Assembly (NCBI GenBank): GCA_038321965.1
Contig: JBBQFL010000002.1
Coordinates: 62,001 to 126,000 of the forward strand
Origin: UKL13-2 sp038321965
GTDB taxonomy: Bacteria > Pseudomonadota > Gammaproteobacteria > Burkholderiales > Usitatibacteraceae
Direction: 5' to 3'
DNA: 64,000 nucleotides
Shown: one piece after another, positions 18,827 to 27,233 of the stretch
How positions within the stretch are numbered: position 1 is the stretch's first letter
Layout: each line of letters starts with the position of its first letter
Notes under the pieces: generated by a model
The model's input: only the letters and a program-made list of their open reading frames with translations
What the model was told of the DNA's origin: nothing
The model's database searches: none
Made by a program: the position numbers and the translations under genes

Positions 18827-19260
18827 TCTGACGGTACTCCCTGAATGGTCTGGTGTTGCGAAACAACACCCGGTTAACGACGGAAAGGACAATTTCTTAT
18901 TTCACAGCGGCATAGAATCTGGTCTTTTTTGTTTTTGCCTTGATTGCAGTGTACGTAGTCGTCCGGCAAACAAAAGGGGGTAAGGGCCATTCGGTCGCAA
19001 CGCTACAAATTCGCGTCGCAAAGTTGAAAACTAACTGTCGTAAAACAGACACATTGCTGATCGGCCTCACTCGCGCTGCGTCGCTCGGCAGTCCGGTTTC
19101 GCTCCGGATTACGCGAATGCGACGGCTAGTTACAGTTTCCTGTCTGCAAGCTCAACGGCTGCAAGAAGCTATGTCACACTGCCGTCACTTTCATTGGCGC
19201 TTGATAATTTTCGCTGCCAATCCATCATTTCCAGTGTGACTAAATCGATTGATTGCGCGC
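18827..19260. other. 434-base gap between divergent receptor and cyanophycinase genes
   Basis: No coding sequence was recognised. The gap should hold the promoters of both divergent units. A small perfect hairpin (TCCGG at 19092-19096, CCGGA at 19104-19108) lies in the middle. T-rich tracts near 18915-18935 and TTGATA at 19201 are possible promoter parts, but no pair with good spacing on both boxes was found. Confidence 0.5.
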
Positions 19261-20520
19261 ATGAACCGACTGTCGTTTCCGATCCGCGTTGCCGCCGCAC
19301 TTCTTGCGTGTCTCATCGCGCAGCACGCACTTGCGCAAGGCATCGCCGTTCCCATCGGCGGCGCGTTGAAATATGACAATGATGAAGTCTGGTCGCGCCT
19401 CGTTCAGCTCGCTGGTGGCAAGGGAGCGCATTACGCGGTCTTTGCCACGGCGTCGGGCAGTCCCGATAAGACGGCAGCGTTGATTGTTGAGGCGCTAGGC
19501 AAACACGGCGCCATCGCGGAACACATTCCTGTGTCTGCCAAGTTGAAGACACCAGACTTCCGCGTTGCGGTGGCCGACCCGGCGTTGGTCGCCAAAGTCC
19601 AGGCCAGCACCGGTATCTTCTTTTCAGGCGGTGCACAGGAGCGCATTACCGAGGCACTGCTGCTTGCCGACGGCAAGCCGACGCCGATGCTCGAGGCGAT
19701 TTGGGATGTCTTTAATCGCGGCGGCGTGGTCGCAGGAACGAGCGCTGGTGCCGCCATCATGAGTACGACCATGATTCGCGACGCGCAAGATGTGCTGGGG
19801 GTACTGAAGAACGGTGCGCGGCAGGGCCGGGAAATTGATCGCGGTCTTGGCTTCGTTGGGCCAGATATTTTCGTCGACCAGCATTTCCTCAAACGTGGTC
19901 GTTTCGGCCGAATGTTGCCGGTCATGTTACAGGCAGGCTACAAGCTGGGGCTGGGCGTGGATGAGAACACCGCAGCGATTGTGCGTGGCGATGAAGTGGA
20001 AGTCATCGGTTTCAAAGGCGCATTGATCGCGGACTTGACCAACGCGACGAGCGACAAAGCGGTGAAGGCATTCAATATCCGCAATGCAAAACTCACTTAT
20101 CTGGATCACGGTGACCGCTATAACTTCAAAACAGGGTCGACAACCCCATCGGCTGAAAAATTGAAGGGTAATAGGATAGACCCCAACGACAAAGCATTCG
20201 CACCATATTTCACGACCGATGCGTTTTATCCCGACGTACTCGGCGATACCGTGGTGGTGCGACTGATGGCTAACCTCATCGACAACCGTCAAAAAGAAGT
20301 GATTGGGCTGGCGTTTGGCGTACCAGGCGGTAAAGACTCACAACCCGAGCTTGGATTCGAGTTCCGCTTTCGCAAGGGTAGTGACAGCTTGGGCTTTTTC
20401 GCGTCCGCATTCGGCGGTGAAGACTACACAGTTGCCAATATCTACCTCGACATCAATCCGGTGCGCATGAGCAAACCACTTTATCGCGCGACCCAGCTGG
20501 GCCGATCTGGGGCAAACTAG
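19261..20520 (+). CDS. cphE: Exported cyanophycinase (peptidase family S51)
   Basis: This 419-residue serine peptidase cleaves cyanophycin, the multi-L-arginyl-poly-L-aspartate storage polymer, into beta-Asp-Arg dipeptides. A signal peptide (MNRLSFPIRVAAALLACLIAQHALAQ) marks it as secreted, as in extracellular cyanophycinases that feed on polymer released by other cells. The nucleophile is Ser161 in AGTSAGAA, preceded by the conserved FFSGGAQERI, and a VDQHF motif follows. The C-terminal third (about 120 residues) extends beyond the compact cyanobacterial enzyme. The start at 19261 was chosen over a TTG at 19249. It heads a same-strand series of arginine uptake and breakdown genes that run to 32155, which supports the assignment strongly. 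Confidence 0.9.
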   Translation: MNRLSFPIRVAAALLACLIAQHALAQGIAVPIGGALKYDNDEVWSRLVQLAGGKGAHYAVFATASGSPDKTAALIVEALGKHGAIAEHIPVSAKLKTPDFRVAVADPALVAKVQASTGIFFSGGAQERITEALLLADGKPTPMLEAIWDVFNRGGVVAGTSAGAAIMSTTMIRDAQDVLGVLKNGARQGREIDRGLGFVGPDIFVDQHFLKRGRFGRMLPVMLQAGYKLGLGVDENTAAIVRGDEVEVIGFKGALIADLTNATSDKAVKAFNIRNAKLTYLDHGDRYNFKTGSTTPSAEKLKGNRIDPNDKAFAPYFTTDAFYPDVLGDTVVVRLMANLIDNRQKEVIGLAFGVPGGKDSQPELGFEFRFRKGSDSLGFFASAFGGEDYTVANIYLDINPVRMSKPLYRATQLGRSGAN

Positions 20521-20562
20521 TGGATTGCAGCCATTCCCAACAGAATTTAAGAGAGCCAGACC

Positions 20563-21339
20563 ATGAAAAAAACACTCGTATCTGCATTGCTTATCCTGCT
20601 GACCTCGGTCAACTTTGTGTCCGCACAGGACGTGAAAAAACTCAAGATCGGTGTCGAAGGCGCCTATCCGCCATTCAGCCAAATCGGCACCGATGGCAAG
20701 CTCAAGGGCTTCGATATCGACATCGCCAATGCGCTCTGTGAGCAGATGAAGGCGCAATGCACGATGGTGCAACAGGAGTTCGACGGGCTGATTCCTTCGC
20801 TACAGGCGAAAAAAATCGACGCGGTCATCGCGTCAATGTCGATTACTGATGAACGAAAAAAAGTGGTGGAGTTTTCCGACAAGTATTACCACACGCCCGC
20901 GCGTCTGGTCGGCAAAAAAAATGCCGGACTGACGGCGAGCGTTGCCGGGATGAAAGGTAAGCGCATCGGCGTGCAGCGCACCACAACCCATGACCGCTTC
21001 GTCACTGATACCTTCACGGAATCCGAAATCGTTCGCTATGCCAAACAAGATGATGTGTTTCTGGATCTGGCAGCCGGTCGGCTCGACGCGGCAGTATCGG
21101 ATCAACCCGCTGCGGCAATCGGCTTCCTCGCTTTACCTGCTGGCAAGGATTTCGCGTTTTTTGGTCCGGTATACATTGAGCCCAAGTACTTTGGCGCAGG
21201 GGCAGGGATTGGATTGCGTAAAACCGATACGGCGTTGCGCAACGAATTCAACGCGGCGATCAAGGCCATTCGCGCCAACGGCGTCTACAAGAAAATCAAT
21301 GACAAGTATTTCGACTTTGACATTTATGGCGGGAAATGA
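20563..21339 (+). CDS. aotJ: Periplasmic arginine / beta-Asp-Arg binding protein of an ABC importer
   Basis: This 258-residue family 3 solute-binding protein starts with a signal peptide (MKKTLVSALLILLTSVNFVSAQ). The fold signature LKIGVEGAYPPFSQIG and FDIDIANALCEQMKA is that of the ArgT/HisJ/AotJ group. In Pseudomonas aeruginosa the equivalent operon, aotJQMOP-argR, takes up arginine and ornithine and has been reported to import the cyanophycin dipeptide. The gene lies 42 bases after cphE and is the first of five genes in the same order as in Pseudomonas. The ligand range cannot be decided from sequence. Confidence 0.9.
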   Translation: MKKTLVSALLILLTSVNFVSAQDVKKLKIGVEGAYPPFSQIGTDGKLKGFDIDIANALCEQMKAQCTMVQQEFDGLIPSLQAKKIDAVIASMSITDERKKVVEFSDKYYHTPARLVGKKNAGLTASVAGMKGKRIGVQRTTTHDRFVTDTFTESEIVRYAKQDDVFLDLAAGRLDAAVSDQPAAAIGFLALPAGKDFAFFGPVYIEPKYFGAGAGIGLRKTDTALRNEFNAAIKAIRANGVYKKINDKYFDFDIYGGK

Positions 21340-21406
21340 GGCGGGCCTGATGCAATCTGGCGCCGCGCTGATGTGCACTAAGTGCTGCGGCGATCACTGA
21401 AACACC

Positions 21407-22096
21407 ATGCTGCACGGTTTTCTACCCAGTCTCATCGAGGGCGCGGGCACGACGCTTGCGGTGGCGCTCTGCGCGCTCCTGATCGCTGTCGTGCTTGGTC
21501 TGTCGGGCGCGCTGTTTAAGCTGTCGCGATCACGCCTGCTTAGGGGTTTGGCGACAACCTACACGACAGTCATCCGTGGTGTTCCGGATCTGGTATTGAT
21601 GTTGCTGATCTTTTACGGTGGCCAGCTGGCTGTCAACGAGGTTGCGCCCAAGCTAGGCTTCAAAGATGTCGTCGACATCAATCCCTTCGTCGCTGGTGTC
21701 GCCACCATCGGTTTCATTTTTGGCGCCTACCTCACCGAGACGTTCCGTGGCGCCATGATTGCCGTCCCGCCGGGTCAACGCGAAGCCGGCATCGCCTACG
21801 GCATGACGCCGGTTCAGGTGTTTTTGCGGATCGTCTTCCCGCAAATGGTGCGTTTTGCCATTCCAGGGTTTACCAATAATTGGCTGGTGCTCGTCAAATC
21901 GACAGCATTAGTTTCCGTCATTGGCCTCTCCGACATGATGAATCGCGCTGGTCTGGCTGCGGGCACGACCCGCGAGCCATTTACGTTTTACGTGACTGTT
22001 GCCGCGCTGTACTTGATTATCACGTCCATTTCGGTGTTGTTGCTGCGTTTTCTTGAGAAGCGTTACTCTCTAGGCGTCAAGGTAATTGCGCTATGA
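21407..22096 (+). CDS. aotQ: ABC importer permease, first subunit
   Basis: This 229-residue inner-membrane permease of the HisQ type has about five helices. The cytoplasmic EAA loop that contacts the ATPase is visible as REAGIAYGMTPVQVFLRIVFP. It pairs with the next permease to form the channel for AotJ. A gap of 67 bases separates it from aotJ, where a stem could set the higher level of the binding protein, but no clear hairpin was seen. Confidence 0.92.
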   Translation: MLHGFLPSLIEGAGTTLAVALCALLIAVVLGLSGALFKLSRSRLLRGLATTYTTVIRGVPDLVLMLLIFYGGQLAVNEVAPKLGFKDVVDINPFVAGVATIGFIFGAYLTETFRGAMIAVPPGQREAGIAYGMTPVQVFLRIVFPQMVRFAIPGFTNNWLVLVKSTALVSVIGLSDMMNRAGLAAGTTREPFTFYVTVAALYLIITSISVLLLRFLEKRYSLGVKVIAL

Positions 22097-22115
22097 AATT
22101 GGCGGCAATCTTCGT

Positions 22116-22808
22116 ATGCTGAACCTCGATATCATGCTTTCCAGCCTGCCGCTCTATATCAACGGCACGCTGGTCACCCTTAAGTTATTGCTCGTCGCGT
22201 TAGGCGTTGGATTGTTTTTCGCCATCCCGCTCGCGGTGCTGCGCGCCTCGCCAAACCCGTGGGCATCGCGTCCGGTGTGGCTGTTCACCTATGTATTCCG
22301 CGGCACGCCGCTGCTGGTGCAATTGTTCCTGATTTACTACGGTCTCGCCCAGTTTGCATGGGTTAGGGAGAGCATGGTCTGGCCGATGTTGTCTTCGGCA
22401 TGGTTCTGCGCCATGCTGGCATTCGCCATCAATACCTGTGCATACACGACTGAAATCATCGCTGGCGCAATCACTTCGACAAATCACGGTGAAGTCGAAG
22501 CTGCACGAGCAATGGGCATGTCCCCAATGACGCTCTATCGGCGTATCCTGCTGCCATCAGCCTTGCGCCGTTCGCTGCCCGCGTACAGCAACGAAGTCAT
22601 CATGATGCTGCATGGCACTTCGATCGCCAGCATCGTCACATTGATGGACATCACTGGTGCCGCACGCGAAGTCAATTCCAGGTTCTATTTGCCTTTCGAG
22701 GCTTTCATAACCGCAGCCGCGTTTTATCTCGCGCTGACCTTTGTGCTGGTATCGCTGTTCCACCTCGCCGAAAAGCGCTGGCTGGTTCATCTGGCACCTC
22801 GAGCCTGA
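22116..22808 (+). CDS. aotM: ABC importer permease, second subunit
   Basis: This 230-residue HisM-type permease has the EAA loop VEAARAMGMSPMTLYRRILLP. The ATG at 22116 is chosen because MLNLDIMLSSLPLYINGT matches the start of AotM/HisM proteins; a TTG at 22086 would overlap aotQ. Together with AotQ it forms the membrane part of the importer. It ends seven bases before the hydrolase gene, a spacing that implies co-translation. Confidence 0.92.
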   Translation: MLNLDIMLSSLPLYINGTLVTLKLLLVALGVGLFFAIPLAVLRASPNPWASRPVWLFTYVFRGTPLLVQLFLIYYGLAQFAWVRESMVWPMLSSAWFCAMLAFAINTCAYTTEIIAGAITSTNHGEVEAARAMGMSPMTLYRRILLPSALRRSLPAYSNEVIMMLHGTSIASIVTLMDITGAAREVNSRFYLPFEAFITAAAFYLALTFVLVSLFHLAEKRWLVHLAPRA

Positions 22809-22814
22809 CACTCT

Positions 22815-23942
22815 ATGAACATAAAAAAACATCCGCTGCTCTCCACCTATGTCGGCACCAATCGGGAAATCGTCAGCTTTCACTACGGCGGAGAACACCA
22901 GGGCGAGAAAATCTATATCCAGGCCTCGTTACACGCAGATGAATTGCCGGGCATGTTGGTTGCCCACCACTTGCGCCGTCGCTTCGCCGAACTGGAGGCT
23001 GCCGGCAAAATTTGTGGCGAAATTGTCGTGGTGCCAGTGGCAAATCCGGTCGGCCTTGCGCAGACTTTGTTATATAGCCAGGTAGGTCGATTCGAAATGG
23101 CGACTGGCGAGAATTTCAACCGGCACTATCCTGCCATGTATCCCGCCATCGTAGAGGGGCTCGAAGCCAGGTTACGCGCTGATGGCAAGGCCAATGCGCG
23201 CGCGATACGCGAGGCAATGTTGCACCACCTCGACGGGTTGGCACCTAAAACCGAGCTAGAGAGCATGCGCCGGGCACTGCTGCGGCTATCCTGTGACGCC
23301 GATGTCGTGCTGGATTTGCATTGCGATTCCGATGCGGTGCTGCACCTCTACACCGGCACGCCAATGTGGCCGCAGTGCGAGCCGCTGGCGCGCTACATGG
23401 GTGCCTATGCCACGCTGCTCGCGACCGAGAGTGGCGACAACCCATTCGACGAAGCCTGCTCGCAAACCTGGTGGCAACTTGCGGAGCATTTCAAAGACCA
23501 CTCAGCGGAATTGCCGATACCGATGGCATGCCTGTCGGTGACGGTGGAATTGCGCAGCCAAACTGATGTGAACCACGGGCTGGCGATCCATGATGCTGAA
23601 AATATCATCGCCTTTCTGACCCATCGCGGCGTCATCGACGGTGTGGCACCACCATTGCCAGAACTCAAATATTCAGCTACGCCGCTCGCTGGGTCGGAAG
23701 CTATTTCCTCGCCAGTCAGTGGCGTCGTGGCTTTCCTGAAAAAGCCCGGCGACTGGATACAGTCTGGCGACGTGCTGGCCGAAGTCATCAACCCGATAAC
23801 CGCAGACGTCTGCGAGCTGGTGAGCCACACTGATGGTGTGCTCTACGCATTGGAGAATCGCTACTTTGCCACTGCCGGCATGCGGCTCGCCAAGGTCGCC
23901 GGCGCCAAGGCATTCCGCAGCGGCAAATTGTTGAGCGCGTAG
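22815..23942 (+). CDS. cphZ: AotO/CphZ: cyanophycin dipeptide hydrolase of the AstE/aspartoacylase family
   Basis: The 375-residue zinc hydrolase has the M14-like deacylase signature: zinc ligands His40 and Glu43 in SLHADELPG and His169 in DLHCDSD, an Asn-Arg pair in NFNRHY (102-103) and the catalytic Glu245 in TVELRS. A C-terminal barrel-sandwich domain follows (SSPVSGVVAFLKKPGDW). It occupies the position of aotO in the Pseudomonas aotJQMOP-argR operon, whose product was reported to hydrolyse beta-Asp-Arg to Asp and Arg. With a cyanophycinase at the head of this operon that role is the best call. The family name also covers succinylglutamate desuccinylase, so a second role is possible. Confidence 0.85.
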   Translation: MNIKKHPLLSTYVGTNREIVSFHYGGEHQGEKIYIQASLHADELPGMLVAHHLRRRFAELEAAGKICGEIVVVPVANPVGLAQTLLYSQVGRFEMATGENFNRHYPAMYPAIVEGLEARLRADGKANARAIREAMLHHLDGLAPKTELESMRRALLRLSCDADVVLDLHCDSDAVLHLYTGTPMWPQCEPLARYMGAYATLLATESGDNPFDEACSQTWWQLAEHFKDHSAELPIPMACLSVTVELRSQTDVNHGLAIHDAENIIAFLTHRGVIDGVAPPLPELKYSATPLAGSEAISSPVSGVVAFLKKPGDWIQSGDVLAEVINPITADVCELVSHTDGVLYALENRYFATAGMRLAKVAGAKAFRSGKLLSA

Positions 23943-23947
23943 ACGCC

Positions 23948-24712
23948 ATGCAGAAATTATTGGTTGAAGACCTGCGCAAAAGCTACGGCAACAACGAAGT
24001 GCTCAAAGGGGTTTCGCTTTCCGCCAATGCGGGTGACGTGACTTGCATCATCGGCTCCAGTGGCTCGGGCAAGAGTACGCTACTTCGCTGTATCAATCTA
24101 CTGGAGCAACCAAACCAGGGCCGCATTACGCTCAATGGCGAATCCCTGCGCCTGGTATCGGACAAGAACGGTGCGTTGAAAGCCGAGGACCCGAAACAAT
24201 TACAGCGCTTACGTTCAAAGCTGGCGATGGTGTTTCAGCACTTCAACCTTTGGTCGCATATGACCGCGCTGGAGAATGTGATCGAGGCGCCCATTCACGT
24301 GCTTGGACAAAGCAAGGCGGAGGCGCTGGAGCGCGGCGAGCAATTGCTCAATCGCGTCGGTGTCGCGCATCGCAAGCACATGTACCCCGCGCACATGTCG
24401 GGTGGTGAGCAGCAGCGGGTGGCCATTGCCCGGGCACTGGCGATGGAACCGGAAGTCATGCTGTTTGATGAGCCTACGTCGGCACTTGACCCTGAGCTGG
24501 TCGGCGAGGTATTGAAGGTGATGCGTGACCTCGCCGATGAGGGCCGTACCATGGTCGTCGTCACGCACGAGATGGGCTTTGCCCGTGAGGTATCAAATTC
24601 GGCAATATTCCTGCATCACGGCCTGATCGAGGAGCAGGGTAAGCCGAAAGAAATTCTGGTCAATCCGCAGAGCGAGCGTCTGCGCCAATTTTTGTCGGGC
24701 AGTCTAAAATAG
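23948..24712 (+). CDS. aotP: ABC importer ATPase subunit
   Basis: The 254-residue cytoplasmic ATPase powers the AotJQM importer. Walker A is GSSGSGKST (residues 36-44), the signature is MSGGEQQRVAIARAL, Walker B is VMLFDEPTSALD and the switch His is in VVVTHEMGF. It groups with HisP/GlnQ-type polar amino acid ATPases. It starts five bases after cphZ, in the same order as the Pseudomonas operon. Confidence 0.95.
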   Translation: MQKLLVEDLRKSYGNNEVLKGVSLSANAGDVTCIIGSSGSGKSTLLRCINLLEQPNQGRITLNGESLRLVSDKNGALKAEDPKQLQRLRSKLAMVFQHFNLWSHMTALENVIEAPIHVLGQSKAEALERGEQLLNRVGVAHRKHMYPAHMSGGEQQRVAIARALAMEPEVMLFDEPTSALDPELVGEVLKVMRDLADEGRTMVVVTHEMGFAREVSNSAIFLHHGLIEEQGKPKEILVNPQSERLRQFLSGSLK

Positions 24713-24748
24713 GCGTTTCCACTGTCGGCGCAAGTTGTCGAGTTGATC

Positions 24749-25783
24749 ATGTTGCCAGGCGCTTCCCCGATTACGACCTTGCGCATTGGCTTTCTGTTGC
24801 TGCCGCAGTTTGGTTTGCTGTCTCTGTCCGGCGCGCTCGATGTGCTGGCTGCCGCCAATCGCGTTCTGGATGAACCAATCTATTCGTCGGTAATTCTTGC
24901 AACGGGAAGCGAATCGACCGTCAACGCTGGTGCGTTAAGAATTCCTGTCGATATAGCGATGGAAAATGCGTCAGAGCTGGACGGTATGTTTGTGGTCAGC
25001 GAGACACCGCTGCCGCAGCGGGGCTTCGACAATGCTGTCGCATGGCTACAGAATTTCTCATCAGCCAGCACTGTCGCGCGCGCGCTCATGAACCCGATAC
25101 CAAAGCTGATCGGTGGCATCGGCACCGGAACCTATTTACTGGCGCGTGCTGGGCTGCTGCGGGGATGTCGCGCAACTATTCATTGGCCTTACACCTCATT
25201 GTTAGCGGAGGATTTTCCGGACACTGTCGTCTCGTCCAATCTGTTTGAGATCGATCGGCATCGCCTCACCTGTGCCGGTGGCAATGCCAGTGTTGACATG
25301 ATGTTGAACTGGCTGGGCTCAAGGCACGGCGAAGATCTGGTCACAGAGCTGCTCGATCATTTTGGTCTTGAGCGCCTGCGCAACCCCACCGACCATCAAC
25401 GCGTGCCTCTGTCTGCACGCATCGGCGGTGGGCAGCCCAAGCTCACCGAGGCCGTATCGCTGATGGAAGCAAATTATGAGGAACCGCTGCCTACCGAGGA
25501 AATTGCGCGGCTGGTCGGCGTTTCACGTCGACAGCTGGAGCGTTTGTTCAAGCAATACCTCAACAGCCTGCCTTCGCGCTACTACCTTGAGTTACGCTTG
25601 AACCGCGCAAGACATTTGCTGCAACAGACCAGCCAGTCGATTTTGCAAATTGGCTTGTCCTGCGGGTTTTCATCGGGACCGCACTTTTCCAGTGCCTATC
25701 GCAATCATTTCAGCATCACCCCACGCGAACAGCGCAGCCAGCGCGCCGCGCGTGCGAACCATGCCACCGGGGACGATGCATGA
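24749..25783 (+). CDS. argR: AraC-family arginine-responsive regulator (ArgR of Pseudomonas type)
   Basis: The 344-residue regulator has an N-terminal DJ-1/PfpI-like (class I amidotransferase-fold) sensor domain (IGFLLLPQFGLLSLSGALD) and a C-terminal AraC helix-turn-helix pair (EEIARLVGVSRRQLERLFK, then GLSCGFSSGPHFSSAYRNH). This is the GlxA/ArgR architecture, unrelated to the hexameric ArgR of E. coli. In Pseudomonas it controls aot and aru operons in response to arginine. Here it lies between the aot and aru genes, 36 bases after aotP, just where the Pseudomonas gene lies. The ATG at 24749 is preferred to a TTG two codons upstream. Confidence 0.9.
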   Translation: MLPGASPITTLRIGFLLLPQFGLLSLSGALDVLAAANRVLDEPIYSSVILATGSESTVNAGALRIPVDIAMENASELDGMFVVSETPLPQRGFDNAVAWLQNFSSASTVARALMNPIPKLIGGIGTGTYLLARAGLLRGCRATIHWPYTSLLAEDFPDTVVSSNLFEIDRHRLTCAGGNASVDMMLNWLGSRHGEDLVTELLDHFGLERLRNPTDHQRVPLSARIGGGQPKLTEAVSLMEANYEEPLPTEEIARLVGVSRRQLERLFKQYLNSLPSRYYLELRLNRARHLLQQTSQSILQIGLSCGFSSGPHFSSAYRNHFSITPREQRSQRAARANHATGDDA

Positions 25784-25807
25784 TCGCGCAGCGAACACAT
25801 ATAAACC
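25782..25807 (+). promoter_or_regulatory. First copy of a 26-base direct repeat upstream of aruC
   Basis: GATC-N4-AGCG-A-ACAC-A-TATAAAC begins inside the argR stop codon region and matches the second copy at 25874-25899 in about 20 of 26 positions at the same spacing. It is a candidate ArgR operator or a promoter with a TATAAA -10 box. Confidence 0.45.
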
Positions 25808-25873
25808 AGCGTCGCTTTGTTGATAGGCGCATGGCCCTGCAACGCCTAAAATGCAGTCTGGCTGCAACTGCGC

Positions 25874-25899
25874 GATCACAAAGCGCACACTTATAAACG
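25874..25899 (+). promoter_or_regulatory. Second copy of the 26-base direct repeat; probable aruC promoter region
   Basis: GATC-N4-AGCG-C-ACAC-T-TATAAAC ends 23 bases before the aruC start. The TATAAA could serve as a -10 box with transcription starting near 25906. The two copies are 92 bases apart, in the only long gap inside the cluster, which fits a regulated promoter for the aru genes. Confidence 0.45.
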
Positions 25900-25922
25900 C
25901 TGCCCGCATCCCGGAGCTCATC

Positions 25923-27215
25923 ATGACGACAGAAACGCCCCATTCCCCAGTTACCCGAGCCAACTTCGACGAAGTGATGGTGCCCAATTACGCCCCCGGC
26001 AGCTTCATTCCGGTGCGCGGCAAGGGTTCCAGAGTATGGGATCAAGCGGACAAGGAATATGTTGATTTGGCCGGCGGCATCGCAGTGAGTTCTGTGGGGC
26101 ACGCGCACCCAGAAGTCGTGCGCGCGCTTACCGAACAGGGCAGAAAAATCTGGCATGTGGCTAATGTGCTCGCCAACGAGCCCGCTATCATGCTCGCGCA
26201 AAAACTTTGCGAGCTTACCTTTGCCGAGCGTGTATTCTTCGCCAACTCTGGCGCCGAGGCCAACGAAGCCGCACTGAAACTGGCTCGCCGCTATGCCTGC
26301 GATCACTTCCCCAAGGACGACACGCCGGAAGGCAAACTACAGAGCGATAAAAACGAGATCATTTCCTTCACCGATTCGTTTCACGGCCGCACGCTGTTCA
26401 CCGTGACCGTCGGTGGCCAGCCCAAATACTCGCAGGGCTTCGGCCCGGCATTGCAAGGCATCACTCATCTGCCGTTTAATGACCTTGAGGCTGTCAGAAA
26501 GCAAATGTCGGCCAAAACTTGCGCAGTCATCGTCGAGCCGGTGCAAGGTGAAAGCGGTGTGCTGCCCGCAACAGCGGAATTCCTGAAAGGTCTGCGTGAA
26601 TTGTGTAACAAGCATAATGCGCTGCTGATTTTTGACGAGGTGCAGTCGGGTGCCGGGCGCACTGGGCCGTTTTACGCCTATATGGATTGCGGGGTGACAC
26701 CTGACATTTTGACGTCGGCCAAAGGGCTGGGCGGCGGCTTTCCGATCGGCGCCATGCTTACGACCGAGAAGATTGCCAAGACCTTCGCCGTGGGCGTTCA
26801 CGGCAGCACTTACGGCGGCAATGCGCTGGGTTGTGCGGTGGCACTGGCGGTGGTGAATATCCTCGCCGCCCCATCAACCCGCGCCAATATTGCTGCACGT
26901 ACCGATCAATTGCGCACCGGGCTGCGTACGCTAAACGACAAATTCGCGCTGTTCACCGATATTCGTGCCAGCGGGTTATGGTTTGGCTGTGAGCTGATTC
27001 CGAAGTGGCATGGCCGTGCGAAAGAGTTTGTAAAGATGGCTGAAAGGCACGGTCTGATGATTCTGGTTGCAGGTACCAGCGTCATCCGTCTGGCGCCGTC
27101 GCTGCTCATTACTGCTGAAGATATTGAACTCGGTCTGAAACGATTTGACGCCGTGTTTGCCGAGGTGCTTGCTGCTGAGGCCGCAGCCAGTCCTGCCGCA
27201 GTCGCTGTAGCCTGA
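25923..27215 (+). CDS. aruC: Succinylornithine transaminase / acetylornithine aminotransferase
   Basis: This 430-residue PLP-dependent class III aminotransferase converts N2-succinylornithine to succinylglutamic semialdehyde in the arginine succinyltransferase (AST) pathway. PLP contacts are visible: NSGAEANEAALKLAR, Asp238 in IFDEVQSG and the Schiff-base Lys267 in TSAKGLGGGFPIGA. The ATG at 25923 follows GGAG. Such enzymes often also act in arginine synthesis on acetylornithine, but the aruFGDB genes behind it show the catabolic role. The Ala-rich last 15 residues extend beyond the usual end. Confidence 0.92.
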   Translation: MTTETPHSPVTRANFDEVMVPNYAPGSFIPVRGKGSRVWDQADKEYVDLAGGIAVSSVGHAHPEVVRALTEQGRKIWHVANVLANEPAIMLAQKLCELTFAERVFFANSGAEANEAALKLARRYACDHFPKDDTPEGKLQSDKNEIISFTDSFHGRTLFTVTVGGQPKYSQGFGPALQGITHLPFNDLEAVRKQMSAKTCAVIVEPVQGESGVLPATAEFLKGLRELCNKHNALLIFDEVQSGAGRTGPFYAYMDCGVTPDILTSAKGLGGGFPIGAMLTTEKIAKTFAVGVHGSTYGGNALGCAVALAVVNILAAPSTRANIAARTDQLRTGLRTLNDKFALFTDIRASGLWFGCELIPKWHGRAKEFVKMAERHGLMILVAGTSVIRLAPSLLITAEDIELGLKRFDAVFAEVLAAEAAASPAAVAVA

Positions 27216-27233
27216 AATGCATCCGACGAGTCC

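Noticed and set aside
19201..19229. TTGATA with a 17-base spacer and ATCATT as promoter of the cyanophycinase gene
   Set aside because: The -10 box matches the consensus at too few positions, so no promoter feature was called.
25782..25807. Attachment site or integrase target
   Set aside because: The repeat is not linked to a tRNA or integrase and lies inside a conserved-order operon, so a regulatory role is likelier.
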